Positions 1 through 6,745 of a stretch of DNA of 46,488 nt are shown here, piece by piece. Position 1 is the first letter of the stretch. The number at the start of each line of letters is the position of its first letter. The notes beneath the pieces are model-generated. The model saw nothing but the letters and a program-made list of their open reading frames with translations. It did not search any database and had not been told where the DNA came from. The stretch comes from a virus: positions 1 to 46,488 of IMG/VR virus record IMGVR_UViG_3300037493_003695. The stretch is one strand, 5' to 3'. A program made the position numbers and the translations under genes.

Positions 1-464
1 ATTCTTTCATCAAATTTGTCATAAAAATCAGGGTCATCAACACTATACTTACTCTTCCAATCTTTAACATCATTTTCATATTCAGAATCTAAATCTCCGT
101 ATTCAGCGTTAAGAGCGTCAGCATCAAAATCTGCGGTTCTGTTTTTAACTAAATTAGAATATCTTTCATCGTCTTCGCGGTTTCTAATAGATTTTTTTAC
201 ACCTAATCTAGAATTCAATTTATCTAAATGGTCATTATACCCACTACTTTTTCTCCAATCTTCAATATCTTTCATAAAACTTTCATTATCATCATAATCA
301 GCCAAATTTGGTCTGTTTTTATCTTTATGAAACTCTTTTGTTTTAGCATCCAAAGAGTATAACTCATCTTCTTTATCTGAGTTCCAATCTTCTTCTTGTT
401 CTCTAATAACACGCTTAACTAAACGTATTAAATCTGATTCAGTTAATCTTACAATTTTTTTCAT
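1..464 (-). CDS. Putative virion-associated protein with RLTESDL N-terminus (3' end outside window)
   Basis: The reading frame opens with ATG at 464 and runs off the left edge, so only the first ~154 residues are visible. The start is MKKIVRLTESDLIRLVKRVI, an amphipathic leader shared with the protein at 43321-43686. The rest is very acidic and basic (many D, E, K, W, Y) with no recognisable domain, no signal peptide and no membrane segment. A TATTTATA late-type motif lies 24 nt upstream. The LTE triplet fits the (I/L)xE rule of T4-type prohead protease sites, so a head-packaged protein is possible. Function unknown. Confidence 0.75.
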   Translation of the reverse strand, partial: MKKIVRLTESDLIRLVKRVIREQEEDWNSDKEDELYSLDAKTKEFHKDKNRPNLADYDDNESFMKDIEDWRKSSGYNDHLDKLNSRLGVKKSIRNREDDERYSNLVKNRTADFDADALNAEYGDLDSEYENDVKDWKSKYSVDDPDFYDKFDER

Positions 465-488
465 ATCTTTTTAGTTTTTTAATTTATA

Positions 489-496
489 TATAAATA
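489..496 (-). promoter_or_regulatory. Late-type promoter motif TATTTATA
   Basis: TATTTATA on the coding strand, 24 nt before the ATG at 464. Assigned because the same octamer precedes many other genes here. Confidence 0.5.
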
Positions 497-530
497 TATC
501 ATACAAAAAAAAACAACTTTTTTTAAATAA

Positions 531-557
531 AAAAACCCCATCTTTATGGACGGGGCT
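531..557 (-). terminator. Rho-independent terminator after the paralogue array
   Basis: CCCC/GGGG hairpin followed by seven T on the minus strand. It would end transcripts coming from the genes at 619-1677. Confidence 0.7.
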
Positions 558-604
558 TAATGAAGTCTTGTTATTTATTGTTAGAAATGACTTGGTTCCG
601 ACTT

Positions 605-706
605 GGTGTTTGTGACCTTCATTTGGAGGGTATTCTCAACCGAGGGGGATTGCGGAGTCTGTTGCTTTGGGTGTTTGTAACCCTCATTTGGAGGGTATTC
701 TCAACC
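605..706. repeat. Two ~37-bp near-identical direct repeats, 65 bp apart
   Basis: Copies at about 605-641 and 670-706 share the stretch CATTTGGAGGGTATTCTCAA and flanks, differing at two or three bases. The 65-bp spacing is not a multiple of three. The upstream copy encodes VENTLQMRV at the end of the 619-951 protein and the second is read in another frame and gives its final residues and stop, so the duplication has rewritten the C-terminus. Confidence 0.85.
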
Positions 707-951
707 CACTTACCAATAATTTTTTCAGAATCAGAGCGTTGTAAAGAAAAGAAAGAAGAAATTTCTTTAATTAAATCAATATTAATATAACACCATTCAT
801 CTGATTTGGCATATGTAATCTTAGCATATTCATCACCTTCTGAATTAATAAAATATATTCTATTAACTTTTTCAATCTGAATAAAGTCCTGATTATTAAG
901 ATACTTAAAGATTGCTTTATCAAATTGTGATTCTGTGATTAGGTATTTCAT
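619..951 (-). CDS. LITESQ-family paralogue 1
   Basis: 110 residues. First of three adjacent paralogues that start MKYLITESQ, continue with an amphipathic stretch (DKAIFKYLNNQDFIQIE) and share a C-terminal EISSFFSL...KWVE block. A short beta-rich middle (IYFINSEGDEYAKI) is conserved with the neighbour at 956-1273. No signal peptide or membrane segment. The last ~20 residues come from a tandem DNA duplication read in a different frame, so the natural end was probably near KWVE. Only 4 nt separate it from the next gene, implying one transcript. ITE matches a prohead-protease-type site. Function unknown. Confidence 0.75.
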   Translation of the reverse strand: MKYLITESQFDKAIFKYLNNQDFIQIEKVNRIYFINSEGDEYAKITYAKSDEWCYINIDLIKEISSFFSLQRSDSEKIIGKWVENTLQMRVTNTQSNRLRNPPRLRIPSK

Positions 952-955
952 ATTG

Positions 956-1273
956 TTAAAAGTAATATATAACTATTCGGTTAGCAACATCAACGGTTCT
1001 GTAAGGTAACCCAAGTTTACTTTCAACCCATTTGGCAATTACTGAAATGGAATCGTTATTATCCAAAGAGAAGAAAGAAGAAATTTCTTTCATTAGGTCT
1101 CTTTCAATTGTACACCAACGACTTATTTCATCATATCTAATCTGAGCATACTCATCATTCTCAGAGTTAACAAAATAAATGTTAATACCATATTCTACCT
1201 TAATAAAATCCTGATTATCAAGATAACGAAAGATTGCTTTGTCTAATTGTGATTCTGTTATAAGGTATTTCAT
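956..1273 (-). CDS. LITESQ-family paralogue 2
   Basis: 105 residues, starting MKYLITESQLDKAIFRYLDN. It is closely similar to paralogue 1 across its whole length (NIYFVNSENDEYAQIRY, LMKEISSFFSLDNNDS, KWVESKL) and weakly to paralogue 3. Recent duplication is likely because even the DNA of the first ~60 bp is nearly identical in the three genes. No enzymatic motif is visible. Cotranscribed with 619-951 and probably with 1318-1677. Function unknown. Confidence 0.75.
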   Translation of the reverse strand: MKYLITESQLDKAIFRYLDNQDFIKVEYGINIYFVNSENDEYAQIRYDEISRWCTIERDLMKEISSFFSLDNNDSISVIAKWVESKLGLPYRTVDVANRIVIYYF

Positions 1274-1315
1274 TTATTTATTAATCTGAATTAAGTACTG
1301 ATTATCAAGATATTG
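1274..1315 (-). pseudogene. Remnant of a fourth LITESQ-family copy
   Basis: The short gap between paralogues 2 and 3 encodes QYLDNQYLIQINK and a stop, matching the YLDNQDFIQI segment at residues 17-26 of the family. It has no start or downstream sequence, so it looks like a leftover from unequal recombination in the tandem array. Confidence 0.6.
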
Positions 1316-1317
1316 TG

Positions 1318-1677
1318 TTATCTCGTTCTGAGTCTGTGGCGAGTACCAGTATTATCAGGGTTTTCTATTTTACCAACTTCAATATTAAGAGAATTAGTGA
1401 CCCATTTTTTTATAGTTTCCAAACACTCATCTTCATCAATAGAAAAGAAACCAGATAACTCCTCAATTAACTCACCATTTACATACACCCAATTCCTGAC
1501 TTCACCAAAAGCGTTGGTAACATAAACACTAATCTGAGCAGTGTTATCCGTAATATTGTTTAATAAATGTATATAATTGTTAAATTTCTTTTTATTATCA
1601 TGTAACACAAAATCCTGATTATCAAGATACTTAAAAATTACTTTATCTAATTGTGATTCTGTTATCAGGTATTTCAT
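1318..1677 (-). CDS. LITESQ-family paralogue 3
   Basis: 119 residues, starting MKYLITESQLDKVIFKYLDN. The middle diverges from copies 1 and 2 and is richer in N and V (NNYIHLLNNITDNTAQISVY), but the ELSGFFSIDEDE and KKWV blocks remain. The end is basic (RHRLRTR). A perfect TATTTATA motif lies only 5 nt before the ATG, so the message is probably leaderless, and this is the likely promoter of the three-gene array. Function unknown. Confidence 0.75.
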   Translation of the reverse strand: MKYLITESQLDKVIFKYLDNQDFVLHDNKKKFNNYIHLLNNITDNTAQISVYVTNAFGEVRNWVYVNGELIEELSGFFSIDEDECLETIKKWVTNSLNIEVGKIENPDNTGTRHRLRTR

Positions 1678-1682
1678 ATTAT

Positions 1683-1690
1683 TATAAATA
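1683..1690 (-). promoter_or_regulatory. Late-type promoter motif TATTTATA
   Basis: On the minus strand the octamer is followed by five bases and then the ATG at 1677. A start ~6 nt downstream would give a leaderless mRNA. Confidence 0.55.
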
Positions 1691-1714
1691 CAGATAAAAA
1701 CAACTTTTTTTAAA

Positions 1715-1741
1715 CAAAAACCCCACCTGTTCAGATGGGGT
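1715..1741 (-). terminator. Terminator after the lipoprotein gene
   Basis: CCCCA...TGGGG stem with an inner CTG/CAG stem, followed by five T on the minus strand. Nearly the same sequence recurs at 2476-2504. Confidence 0.75.
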
Positions 1742-1753
1742 GTTTAACAATCT

Positions 1754-2440
1754 TTATTTTTTTTGAAGTTCTTTACTATACTCAATAATAGGCACAGGTG
1801 TTCCCACAGGATAAGGAAACCCAATCTTAGCTGCCGTGATTGATGTCATACCTGTTTTAACAGTAATTGCTTTACGTAGTGGAACGGCCGCCTCGTTAAG
1901 TGGACCATATACTTTTGCTAACACAATACCTGTAGATGTTGTATCAAAGATAATCCCTGGCATTGCGAACATATTACTTTCACTTGTACTTGGTTCATCT
2001 GTATTTACAACAAAAGCTCTATTCACAGGTGTCATCATTTCCCATTCTTTAGTTGAAGGGTTAAATTGAGGAATAGTCGTAGTTGAATCATAATACCAAA
2101 ATAACGACCACACAGTATTACTGGTTCCATCAGGACTTTGGAAGTATTCATTAACATTAAACTTTCCGTAGGTTTCACTAAAACCTTCCATCGCTAAATT
2201 GGAAATAGATGGTCCTGATAATACAGGACATATCGCACAACCCTCATCATATTCTACTCCTTGTACAATAATCTTTCCTCCGGTTGGAATTGCTCCCGAT
2301 GCTCCACAAAAAGCAAAAGACCCATCATGTATCTTAACAATTTTATCAGATTTAATGTCTTCAGCATTTTCGGTTTTTGTACTTATATCACAACTAAATA
2401 ACATAGTTGACATAATAATACTTAAAATAATTTTTTTCAT
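1754..2440 (-). CDS. Exported lipoprotein, unknown function
   Basis: 228 residues. The N-terminus MKKIILSIIMSTMLFSCD is a lipoprotein signal peptide with lipobox LFSC, so cleavage before Cys17 and lipid anchoring in the host envelope are expected. The mature part has four further Cys in the first ~80 residues (FCGASG, GCAICP), a W/Y-rich centre and a C-terminal PVGTPVPIIEYSKE. It sits alone between two near-identical terminators and has a TATTTATA motif 19 nt upstream, so it is a monocistronic, probably late gene. A surface role such as superinfection immunity or lysis timing is possible but unsupported. Confidence 0.75.
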   Translation of the reverse strand: MKKIILSIIMSTMLFSCDISTKTENAEDIKSDKIVKIHDGSFAFCGASGAIPTGGKIIVQGVEYDEGCAICPVLSGPSISNLAMEGFSETYGKFNVNEYFQSPDGTSNTVWSLFWYYDSTTTIPQFNPSTKEWEMMTPVNRAFVVNTDEPSTSESNMFAMPGIIFDTTSTGIVLAKVYGPLNEAAVPLRKAITVKTGMTSITAAKIGFPYPVGTPVPIIEYSKELQKK

Positions 2441-2459
2441 AATTTTTTAGTTTTTTATT

Positions 2460-2467
2460 TATAAATA
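2460..2467 (-). promoter_or_regulatory. Late-type promoter motif TATTTATA
   Basis: Octamer on the coding strand 19 nt before the lipoprotein ATG at 2440. Confidence 0.5.
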
Positions 2468-2475
2468 TCCCGTTA

Positions 2476-2504
2476 AACAAAAACCCCACCTTTTCAGATG
2501 GGGT
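2476..2504 (-). terminator. Terminator after tRNA-Met
   Basis: CCCCA/TGGGG hairpin plus five T on the minus strand, ending the transcript that carries the tRNA at 2567-2641. A second small GGCTC-AGC-GAGCC hairpin lies at about 2519-2531. Confidence 0.7.
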
Positions 2505-2566
2505 TAAAATGAACTCGGGCTCAGCGAGCCAATATTTCAGGAAGGGCCCTTTTTAAAGTTTATTTG

Positions 2567-2641
2567 TTGCGGAAAAGGGATTCGAACCCTTGACCTTGAC
2601 CTTATGAGAGTCACGAGATAGACCATCTTCTCCATTCCGCT
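2567..2641 (-). tRNA. tRNA-Met (CAT)
   Basis: Cloverleaf readable on the minus strand: D-stem GAGA/TCTC, anticodon stem TGACT/GGTCA with loop CTCATAA (anticodon CAT), T-stem AAGGG/CCCTT with loop TTCGAAT. Position 1:72 is an A-A mismatch, which resembles initiator tRNAs, but the three G:C pairs of the initiator anticodon stem are missing. It could also be a tRNA-Ile2 read by lysidine modification. CCA is not encoded. Confidence 0.85.
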
Positions 2642-2687
2642 ATTTTAATATTCTGTTTTTCAACTCAGTCGTTTCCGAATTGTTTGA

Positions 2688-2718
2688 CAAATGTAAGTTA
2701 TAAATACTTCCATGTCAA
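2688..2718 (-). promoter_or_regulatory. Bacteroidetes-type promoter for tRNA-Met
   Basis: TTG(ACA) at -33, 20-nt spacer, TACATTTG at -7 on the minus strand, about 45 nt before the tRNA. Confidence 0.6.
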
Positions 2719-2726
2719 GAAAAATC

Positions 2727-3209
2727 TTATTTAACTTTAAATGCTGAAACAATAACTCTTTTTTTCATTTTAGCATCTTCTTCATTTCCAACAACTTCAC
2801 CATTGATGATTGAAAATGCATGTCCATTAACAACCACAAGATATCTACCTACAGGATACTTCTTGATGAAGGTTCCTGTTGTCATTTTTCTTTTAACAAC
2901 CTGACCTTTTACTTTAACGTCGTAAGTCATACGTCCGTGTTGGTCACCCATACTTTCAAATGACTTTAAGTTGATGTCTTGTCCGTCATTTTCCATACGT
3001 CTCATTCCACAAATAAAGAACTTTGTTCCTTTACGGTTTTGACGACCAAACTTCACTCTAAGAAATTCGTGAGCTCTGTCATAATGCATTTGAAATGCTG
3101 ATGATATCGCGTTCACCGCACAATCGTTAGTTTCATTCTTAGCGATTACAGAATCACTATATCCAATAATCGCATCTTTTTTAGGTATGTATTTTATTTC
3201 GTTATCCAT
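2727..3209 (-). CDS. Papain-fold (C39-like) cysteine peptidase-like protein
   Basis: 160 residues. The pattern NDCAVNAISSAF (Cys30) followed by a helix that continues DRAHEFL, and near the end GRYLVVVNGHAFSIINGEVV (His130), is the Cys-His layout of small papain-like or C39-like proteins found in many phages. The third catalytic residue may be Asn136 or the following acidic group. There is no signal peptide, so it acts in the cytoplasm. A host-type promoter ends 5 nt before the ATG, which predicts a leaderless early message. Substrate unknown; some relatives may be non-catalytic. Confidence 0.65.
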   Translation of the reverse strand: MDNEIKYIPKKDAIIGYSDSVIAKNETNDCAVNAISSAFQMHYDRAHEFLRVKFGRQNRKGTKFFICGMRRMENDGQDINLKSFESMGDQHGRMTYDVKVKGQVVKRKMTTGTFIKKYPVGRYLVVVNGHAFSIINGEVVGNEEDAKMKKRVIVSAFKVK

Positions 3210-3213
3210 ACCA

Positions 3214-3245
3214 CAAATATACGACGAAATAGTTTACCCCACAAA
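3214..3245 (-). promoter_or_regulatory. Bacteroidetes-type promoter, leaderless
   Basis: TTTG, 20-nt spacer, TATATTTG on the minus strand. The -7 element ends 4 nt before the start codon of the 2727-3209 gene. Confidence 0.65.
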
Positions 3246-3254
3246 TTTTTTTTG

Positions 3255-3359
3255 TACTCAGAGAAGGACTTGAACCTTCATGTCATTTTTGACTTGGGTA
3301 GGTTACCCTAGCGTCTATCCATCGGATTATCGCAATAATCTCGCTTCCGCCACCTGAGC
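3255..3359 (-). tRNA. tRNA-Leu-like gene with D-loop insertion and 3-nt anticodon loop
   Basis: Acceptor GCTCAGG pairs with TCTGAGT, the T-arm is GAAGG-TTCAAGT-CCTTC and there is a long variable arm GTCA-AAAA-TGAC, so it is class II. The GCG/CGC D-stem and GATAGAC part look like tRNA-Leu. Two features are wrong for a working tRNA. A ~21-nt hairpin (GATTAT-TGCG-ATAATC) sits in the D-loop, and the anticodon position holds a perfect GGGTA-ACC-TACCC hairpin with only three loop bases. No normal anticodon with U33 can be assigned. It lies just behind clpP. Either a decayed tRNA or a tRNA-like RNA with another job. Confidence 0.55.
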
Positions 3360-3372
3360 TAGTTTTTATTTA

Positions 3373-4095
3373 TCAGATTGACAACACACTCTTTTTGTAG
3401 TAGTCGTCAAACCCATCAAGCATTTCAGTGATTGATTTGGTTCCATCAGTTTTGATAACCTCGTCAATCAATCCAAATTCTTTTGCTTCGTCCGAATTAT
3501 ACCATCTGTCACGTGCAGAGAATTCCAATACCTCATCAATAGTTTTTCCACAATTCTCAGCCAACATCTTAAACAAGATATAGTTATACTTCTCAGCTTC
3601 CAACTGATTGATACGAGTATCTTGGATGTTACCACTTGTTCCGTGACTAACTTGGTGGGTCATAACCTTTGAATACACAAGTGACGAGCGTTTACCTTTG
3701 GTCCCTGAAGATAACAATACTGAACCCATTGATGCACACATACCAATATTTGTGGTGACAACATCTGATTTAATGTAATTCATCAAATCAACAATACCAA
3801 GACCACACAATACCGAACCACCAGGTGAGTTGATATATAAGGTAATATCTTTTTTCTCAACAGAATCCAAGAATAACATTTGAGCCTGAACAATGTCAGA
3901 CATATGTTGATTTACCACACCTGATACCCACAGGATACGTTCTCTCATCAATCTTGAGAATATATCAATTTGTGTTGCTCTCATCTCTCTTTCCTCTAAC
4001 ACATAAGGTGTTAATGAGTTCTCAAACGCATCAAGGTTCATTGATGAAATCCCTTCACTTAACGCAAACTTTCTAAATTCTTTTCCGTAATCCAT
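3373..4095 (-). CDS. clpP: ATP-dependent Clp protease proteolytic subunit
   Basis: 240 residues, slightly longer than bacterial ClpP because of an N-terminal extension of ~40 residues. Core motifs are intact: YINSPGGSV oxyanion strand, CASMGS with nucleophile Ser122, MTHQ with His147, and ARDRW with Asp196, giving a complete catalytic triad. It degrades proteins when paired with a Clp ATPase; no ClpX or ClpA is encoded here, so a host ATPase must be used. In some phages ClpP-fold proteins are head-maturation proteases, so that role is an alternative. The TGA is close to the tRNA-like gene at 3255-3359. No clear promoter motif was seen upstream. Confidence 0.93.
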   Translation of the reverse strand: MDYGKEFRKFALSEGISSMNLDAFENSLTPYVLEEREMRATQIDIFSRLMRERILWVSGVVNQHMSDIVQAQMLFLDSVEKKDITLYINSPGGSVLCGLGIVDLMNYIKSDVVTTNIGMCASMGSVLLSSGTKGKRSSLVYSKVMTHQVSHGTSGNIQDTRINQLEAEKYNYILFKMLAENCGKTIDEVLEFSARDRWYNSDEAKEFGLIDEVIKTDGTKSITEMLDGFDDYYKKSVLSI

Positions 4096-4101
4096 ATTAT
4101 A

Positions 4102-4260
4102 TTATTTTATTCCTTTACAAATTTGTTTATCGTCCGATGTGTCCCAAAGATTAGAGTTTACCATATGACAGGTATGTTTTCTACCTGTTTTTTCAACAAA
4201 CTCTCTTAACTTTTGATTGTGGTTGTTATCAACTTTCCAAGGACATTCTTTACAACACAT
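4102..4260 (-). CDS. Small Cys-rich protein, DUF6283-like
   Basis: 52 residues, ATG at 4260. It begins MCCKECPWKVDNNHNQKLRE, then EKTGRKHTCHMV, NLWDTSDDK and QICKG. The CxxCPW start, central TCHM and final Cys resemble the small phage and actinobacterial DUF6283 family, in which these residues probably bind a metal. It lies 5 nt behind the gene at 4266 and 6 nt before clpP, so it belongs to the same transcript. Function unknown. Confidence 0.7.
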   Translation of the reverse strand: MCCKECPWKVDNNHNQKLREFVEKTGRKHTCHMVNSNLWDTSDDKQICKGIK

Positions 4261-4265
4261 AGTTA

Positions 4266-4487
4266 TTATTTTTTTCGTCCAACACTAATCCAAAACTTAA
4301 CCCATCCAAGTTGGATACCAAAGGTATATGACACTAATAACTTATGTTGTGAATTATCTTTTCTATAAAAAATACCAAATACTTTCTTTTCAAATTCGTT
4401 ATTGTTTGTCCATCTAATTTTTTTCTCCCAATAGTGACGAAACACTAAAGTTATTCTGATTTTTTTTGTGTTAATAAACTTTACCAT
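4266..4487 (-). CDS. Small basic protein, unknown function
   Basis: 73 residues, rich in K, R, W and F (KKIRWTNNNEFEKKVFGIFY, LGWVKFWISVGRKK). No signal peptide, membrane span or recognised motif. It overlaps the preceding gene by 17 nt and is followed after 5 nt by the Cys-rich gene, which supports translation as part of the operon 4985-4102. Confidence 0.6.
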   Translation of the reverse strand: MVKFINTKKIRITLVFRHYWEKKIRWTNNNEFEKKVFGIFYRKDNSQHKLLVSYTFGIQLGWVKFWISVGRKK

Positions 4488-4794
4488 CTTCTTGTAATTC
4501 TTTTTCTACCCTGTCTATTAAGTAAGACAAAATATTTTCTTTATTCATTTCATTCCAACAGTCAACTTTATAACCAAATTTATTATCAAACCAACGAAAC
4601 GCTTGTTGCCACAAAATAGCCGAACAAGTACTCCCATTCATTTTATTACTATTCCTTGTATGGTAGAATTCAATTTCAACATGTTCAAATTTATGTTCAC
4701 CAAAACAAAACTCGGTAAATCCTATTTGTTTCATTCGGTGAGCAAAACGATAAGGAATGAATTCAACGTCTAATTTTCTAAAAGAATTTATCAT
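4471..4794 (-). CDS. Conserved-type phage protein, unknown function
   Basis: 107 residues. Mixed alpha/beta composition with many aromatic residues and His (FCFGEHKFEHVEIEFYHTR) and a W-rich centre (SAILWQQAFRWFDNKFGYK), ending in a charged helix. No known motif. It overlaps the upstream membrane gene by 4 nt (ATGA type) and the downstream gene by 17 nt. Probably cytoplasmic. Confidence 0.65.
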   Translation of the reverse strand: MINSFRKLDVEFIPYRFAHRMKQIGFTEFCFGEHKFEHVEIEFYHTRNSNKMNGSTCSAILWQQAFRWFDNKFGYKVDCWNEMNKENILSYLIDRVEKELQEDGKVY

Positions 4795-4985
4795 TGTTTA
4801 CTCTTTTTTTGTTCTTCCTTTAGTTTATCCATCTCATTAAACATCCAAGACATATCTTGTTTTTTTTCATCAAATTCTTTATTAATTTTATTAAATTCTT
4901 TTTGGGTCTGCCAAATAATAAACCCAAAATACATTAAAAGAGTTACTGTAATACCAATTACAATTAAAAGGGCTAAAGTAGTCAT
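4791..4985 (-). CDS. Small single-pass membrane protein with coiled coil
   Basis: 64 residues. Residues ~3-26 form one hydrophobic helix (LALLIVIGITVTLLMYFGFII), followed by a charged heptad-like tail (EFNKINKEFDEKKQDM...KLKEEQKKSKQ). The layout suggests an inner-membrane anchor with a cytoplasmic coiled coil, seen in phage spanins, holin regulators and many unknown proteins. First gene of the 4985-4102 operon, preceded by a host-type promoter. Confidence 0.65.
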   Translation of the reverse strand: MTTLALLIVIGITVTLLMYFGFIIWQTQKEFNKINKEFDEKKQDMSWMFNEMDKLKEEQKKSKQ

Positions 4986-5000
4986 AATTTATATTTTTTG

Positions 5001-5032
5001 TAAAGATACTAAATAAACAAATGGAAATCAAA
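5001..5032 (-). promoter_or_regulatory. Bacteroidetes-type promoter
   Basis: TTTG, 20-nt spacer, TATCTTTA on the minus strand, 15 nt before the ATG at 4985. The last base of the -7 element deviates from TAnnTTTG. Confidence 0.5.
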
Positions 5033-6601
5033 TTATCTAACCAAACTTACAAAACCTTTTTCAACATGACCAACACCTTTATCATCACGATAATATATTC
5101 TCCAACTATAAACACCTATCTCACAATAATATCCACTATTGAAGTATCCGCCAGTCCATACTTGATTTAATGATGTCAATCTACAGACAACCGCACCCCA
5201 TCTATTATAAATCTCCATTTCAGGTTCATAGATATTAAATCCTTTGATACTGAAAACATCATTTAACCCATCACCATTAGGTGTGAAAGAATTGGGAACA
5301 TAGATTCTATAACAAGAAGTTGTTTCAATATTAATTGAATAATCATCACTTAAACATCCCCTATCATCAACCCCAAATACTGAAATAGTATGAACAGTTG
5401 TTGAGTCAGGCCAAAATAAAGATATTTGATTTGAATTATCTGATTGTACGATACCGTCAACCGACCAATAATATGTTACTCCAACAGAATCCTCAACCGT
5501 ATAATAATGATTACTAAAATCAGTACATAGGTCAATCAATAAACCATCATTTGTTATTGGGAAAGGTGGAAAATATCCTCTAACGTTAACATCAATAGAA
5601 TCAGTTATCGTACAATTATATTGTGAAACAGTATATTGTGGATAGAAAACACCAGAACCAAGAGGCTCAAATAAATTACCCGTAACATAAGGTGAATCCC
5701 ACGTACCATTAGGTGGTTGAGCGTTTAATAATACAGTTTCTGATGGACATAAATAATACGAACTATCAAAAACAATCGTTGGGTCATCCAAAGTAATGTC
5801 AACACTAACAGGGTCACCAATACATCCTTGTGAATTAGTTTCAGTTACAGATAATGTATAAGTACCAACAACATCACCCCATAATACTTCAGTGAAAGGT
5901 TGACCATCAACAGTAGTTACTCCACCACCAGTTAATTCCCAATCATATGTTGAACCAAGAGTCGGTATTACAAAATAATCGTCAGATGTGGAAACACATA
6001 ACGTATCATTGGAAAATGAAATAGGTGGGGTCACAACGTTATTTCCATCAACAACACCATTAAATACCACATAAGGAGCATCAAAACAAGATTCTGTACC
6101 CCAACTACCCATAGTACCATCTGCAAATGTTGAAACTTCAATTAATAAAGATAACGGGTCACATTGGTCGGTAACAACAAGGTTAACAGAAAAAGTCCAA
6201 TCACATATAGTTCCAAAATCACCCCAGTCATTTCCTGGGTTACCATCAGTAGGTCCTTGTGGTCCCTCGTAGAAATAACCCGGACCCTCAATCATTCCTG
6301 TTGAATTTGATGTAACACTTTCAACCCAAATCCACGTCCCATTTAAAGAACAGTTACCCGGTTCAGAAACAGGTGAATAAGAAACCCAACCATTTCCTAA
6401 ATTAAGTGAAAACCCCTCAACCCAATTAGACCCAAACTGAGTTCCATTCCAACCATTCATAGTAAAAGTCATAGTAACAACAGTACCAGGAGAATAACCA
6501 CCACCAACAGGCGCCGGACTTAAAACTGCCGACTGTATTCCTACACATTGGGAAAATACAAATGATGGGACAAGTAATAATAAAAATAAAAGTTTTTTCA
6601 T
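5033..6601 (-). CDS. Secreted surface protein with type IX secretion (CHU_C, type B) C-terminal domain
   Basis: 522 residues. Residues 1-18 (MKKLLFLLLLVPSFVFSQ) are a Sec signal peptide. The middle is a series of Ig/PKD-like beta modules rich in G, T, S, D and paired Cys. The last ~90 residues carry the type B sorting signature: NSFTPNGDGLNDVFSIKGF, then MEIYNRWGAVVCR and a final VEKGFVSLVR strand. This domain sends proteins through the T9SS in Bacteroidetes and is removed on export; the host would have to supply the machinery. The centre could bind sugar or protein. A TTGACT-N17-TATAAT promoter ends 9 nt upstream. A cargo gene taken from a host is the likely origin. Could mask receptors or alter adhesion; not shown. 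Confidence 0.85.
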   Translation of the reverse strand: MKKLLFLLLLVPSFVFSQCVGIQSAVLSPAPVGGGYSPGTVVTMTFTMNGWNGTQFGSNWVEGFSLNLGNGWVSYSPVSEPGNCSLNGTWIWVESVTSNSTGMIEGPGYFYEGPQGPTDGNPGNDWGDFGTICDWTFSVNLVVTDQCDPLSLLIEVSTFADGTMGSWGTESCFDAPYVVFNGVVDGNNVVTPPISFSNDTLCVSTSDDYFVIPTLGSTYDWELTGGGVTTVDGQPFTEVLWGDVVGTYTLSVTETNSQGCIGDPVSVDITLDDPTIVFDSSYYLCPSETVLLNAQPPNGTWDSPYVTGNLFEPLGSGVFYPQYTVSQYNCTITDSIDVNVRGYFPPFPITNDGLLIDLCTDFSNHYYTVEDSVGVTYYWSVDGIVQSDNSNQISLFWPDSTTVHTISVFGVDDRGCLSDDYSINIETTSCYRIYVPNSFTPNGDGLNDVFSIKGFNIYEPEMEIYNRWGAVVCRLTSLNQVWTGGYFNSGYYCEIGVYSWRIYYRDDKGVGHVEKGFVSLVR

Positions 6602-6610
6602 AAGAAATTA

Positions 6611-6639
6611 ATTATATACATTAGACTTTGTAAAGTCAA
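6611..6639 (-). promoter_or_regulatory. TTGACT-N17-TATAAT promoter
   Basis: Classical -35/-10 hexamers on the minus strand with a 17-nt spacer. The -10 ends 9 nt before the ATG at 6601, giving a 0-3 nt leader. The same two hexamers and spacing precede dnaK. Confidence 0.65.
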
Positions 6640-6648
6640 AAAAAGTTG

Positions 6649-6736
6649 AGGTTAGGGTCAGATTCGAACTGACGTGTGACGTTTTTCGTCAACCGGTTTT
6701 GCAGACCGCTCTTTTCAACCACTCAAGCACCTAACC
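6649..6736 (-). tRNA. tRNA-Cys (GCA) with class II long variable arm
   Basis: Acceptor GGTTAGG/CCTAACC, D-arm GAGTGGTTGAA loop, anticodon loop CTGCAAA (GCA), variable arm TGACG-AAAAA-CGTCA, T-arm GTCAG-TTCGAAT-CTGAC, discriminator U73. Anticodon GCA and U73 are cysteine identity elements, but the long variable arm and the D-arm look like tRNA-Ser. The lowest pair of the anticodon stem is G-G. CCA is not encoded. Confidence 0.8.
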
Positions 6737-6745
6737 TTATTATAT

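Noticed and set aside
605-706. CRISPR-like repeat
   Set aside because: Only two copies with 28 bp between and the spacer is coding; no array and no cas genes.
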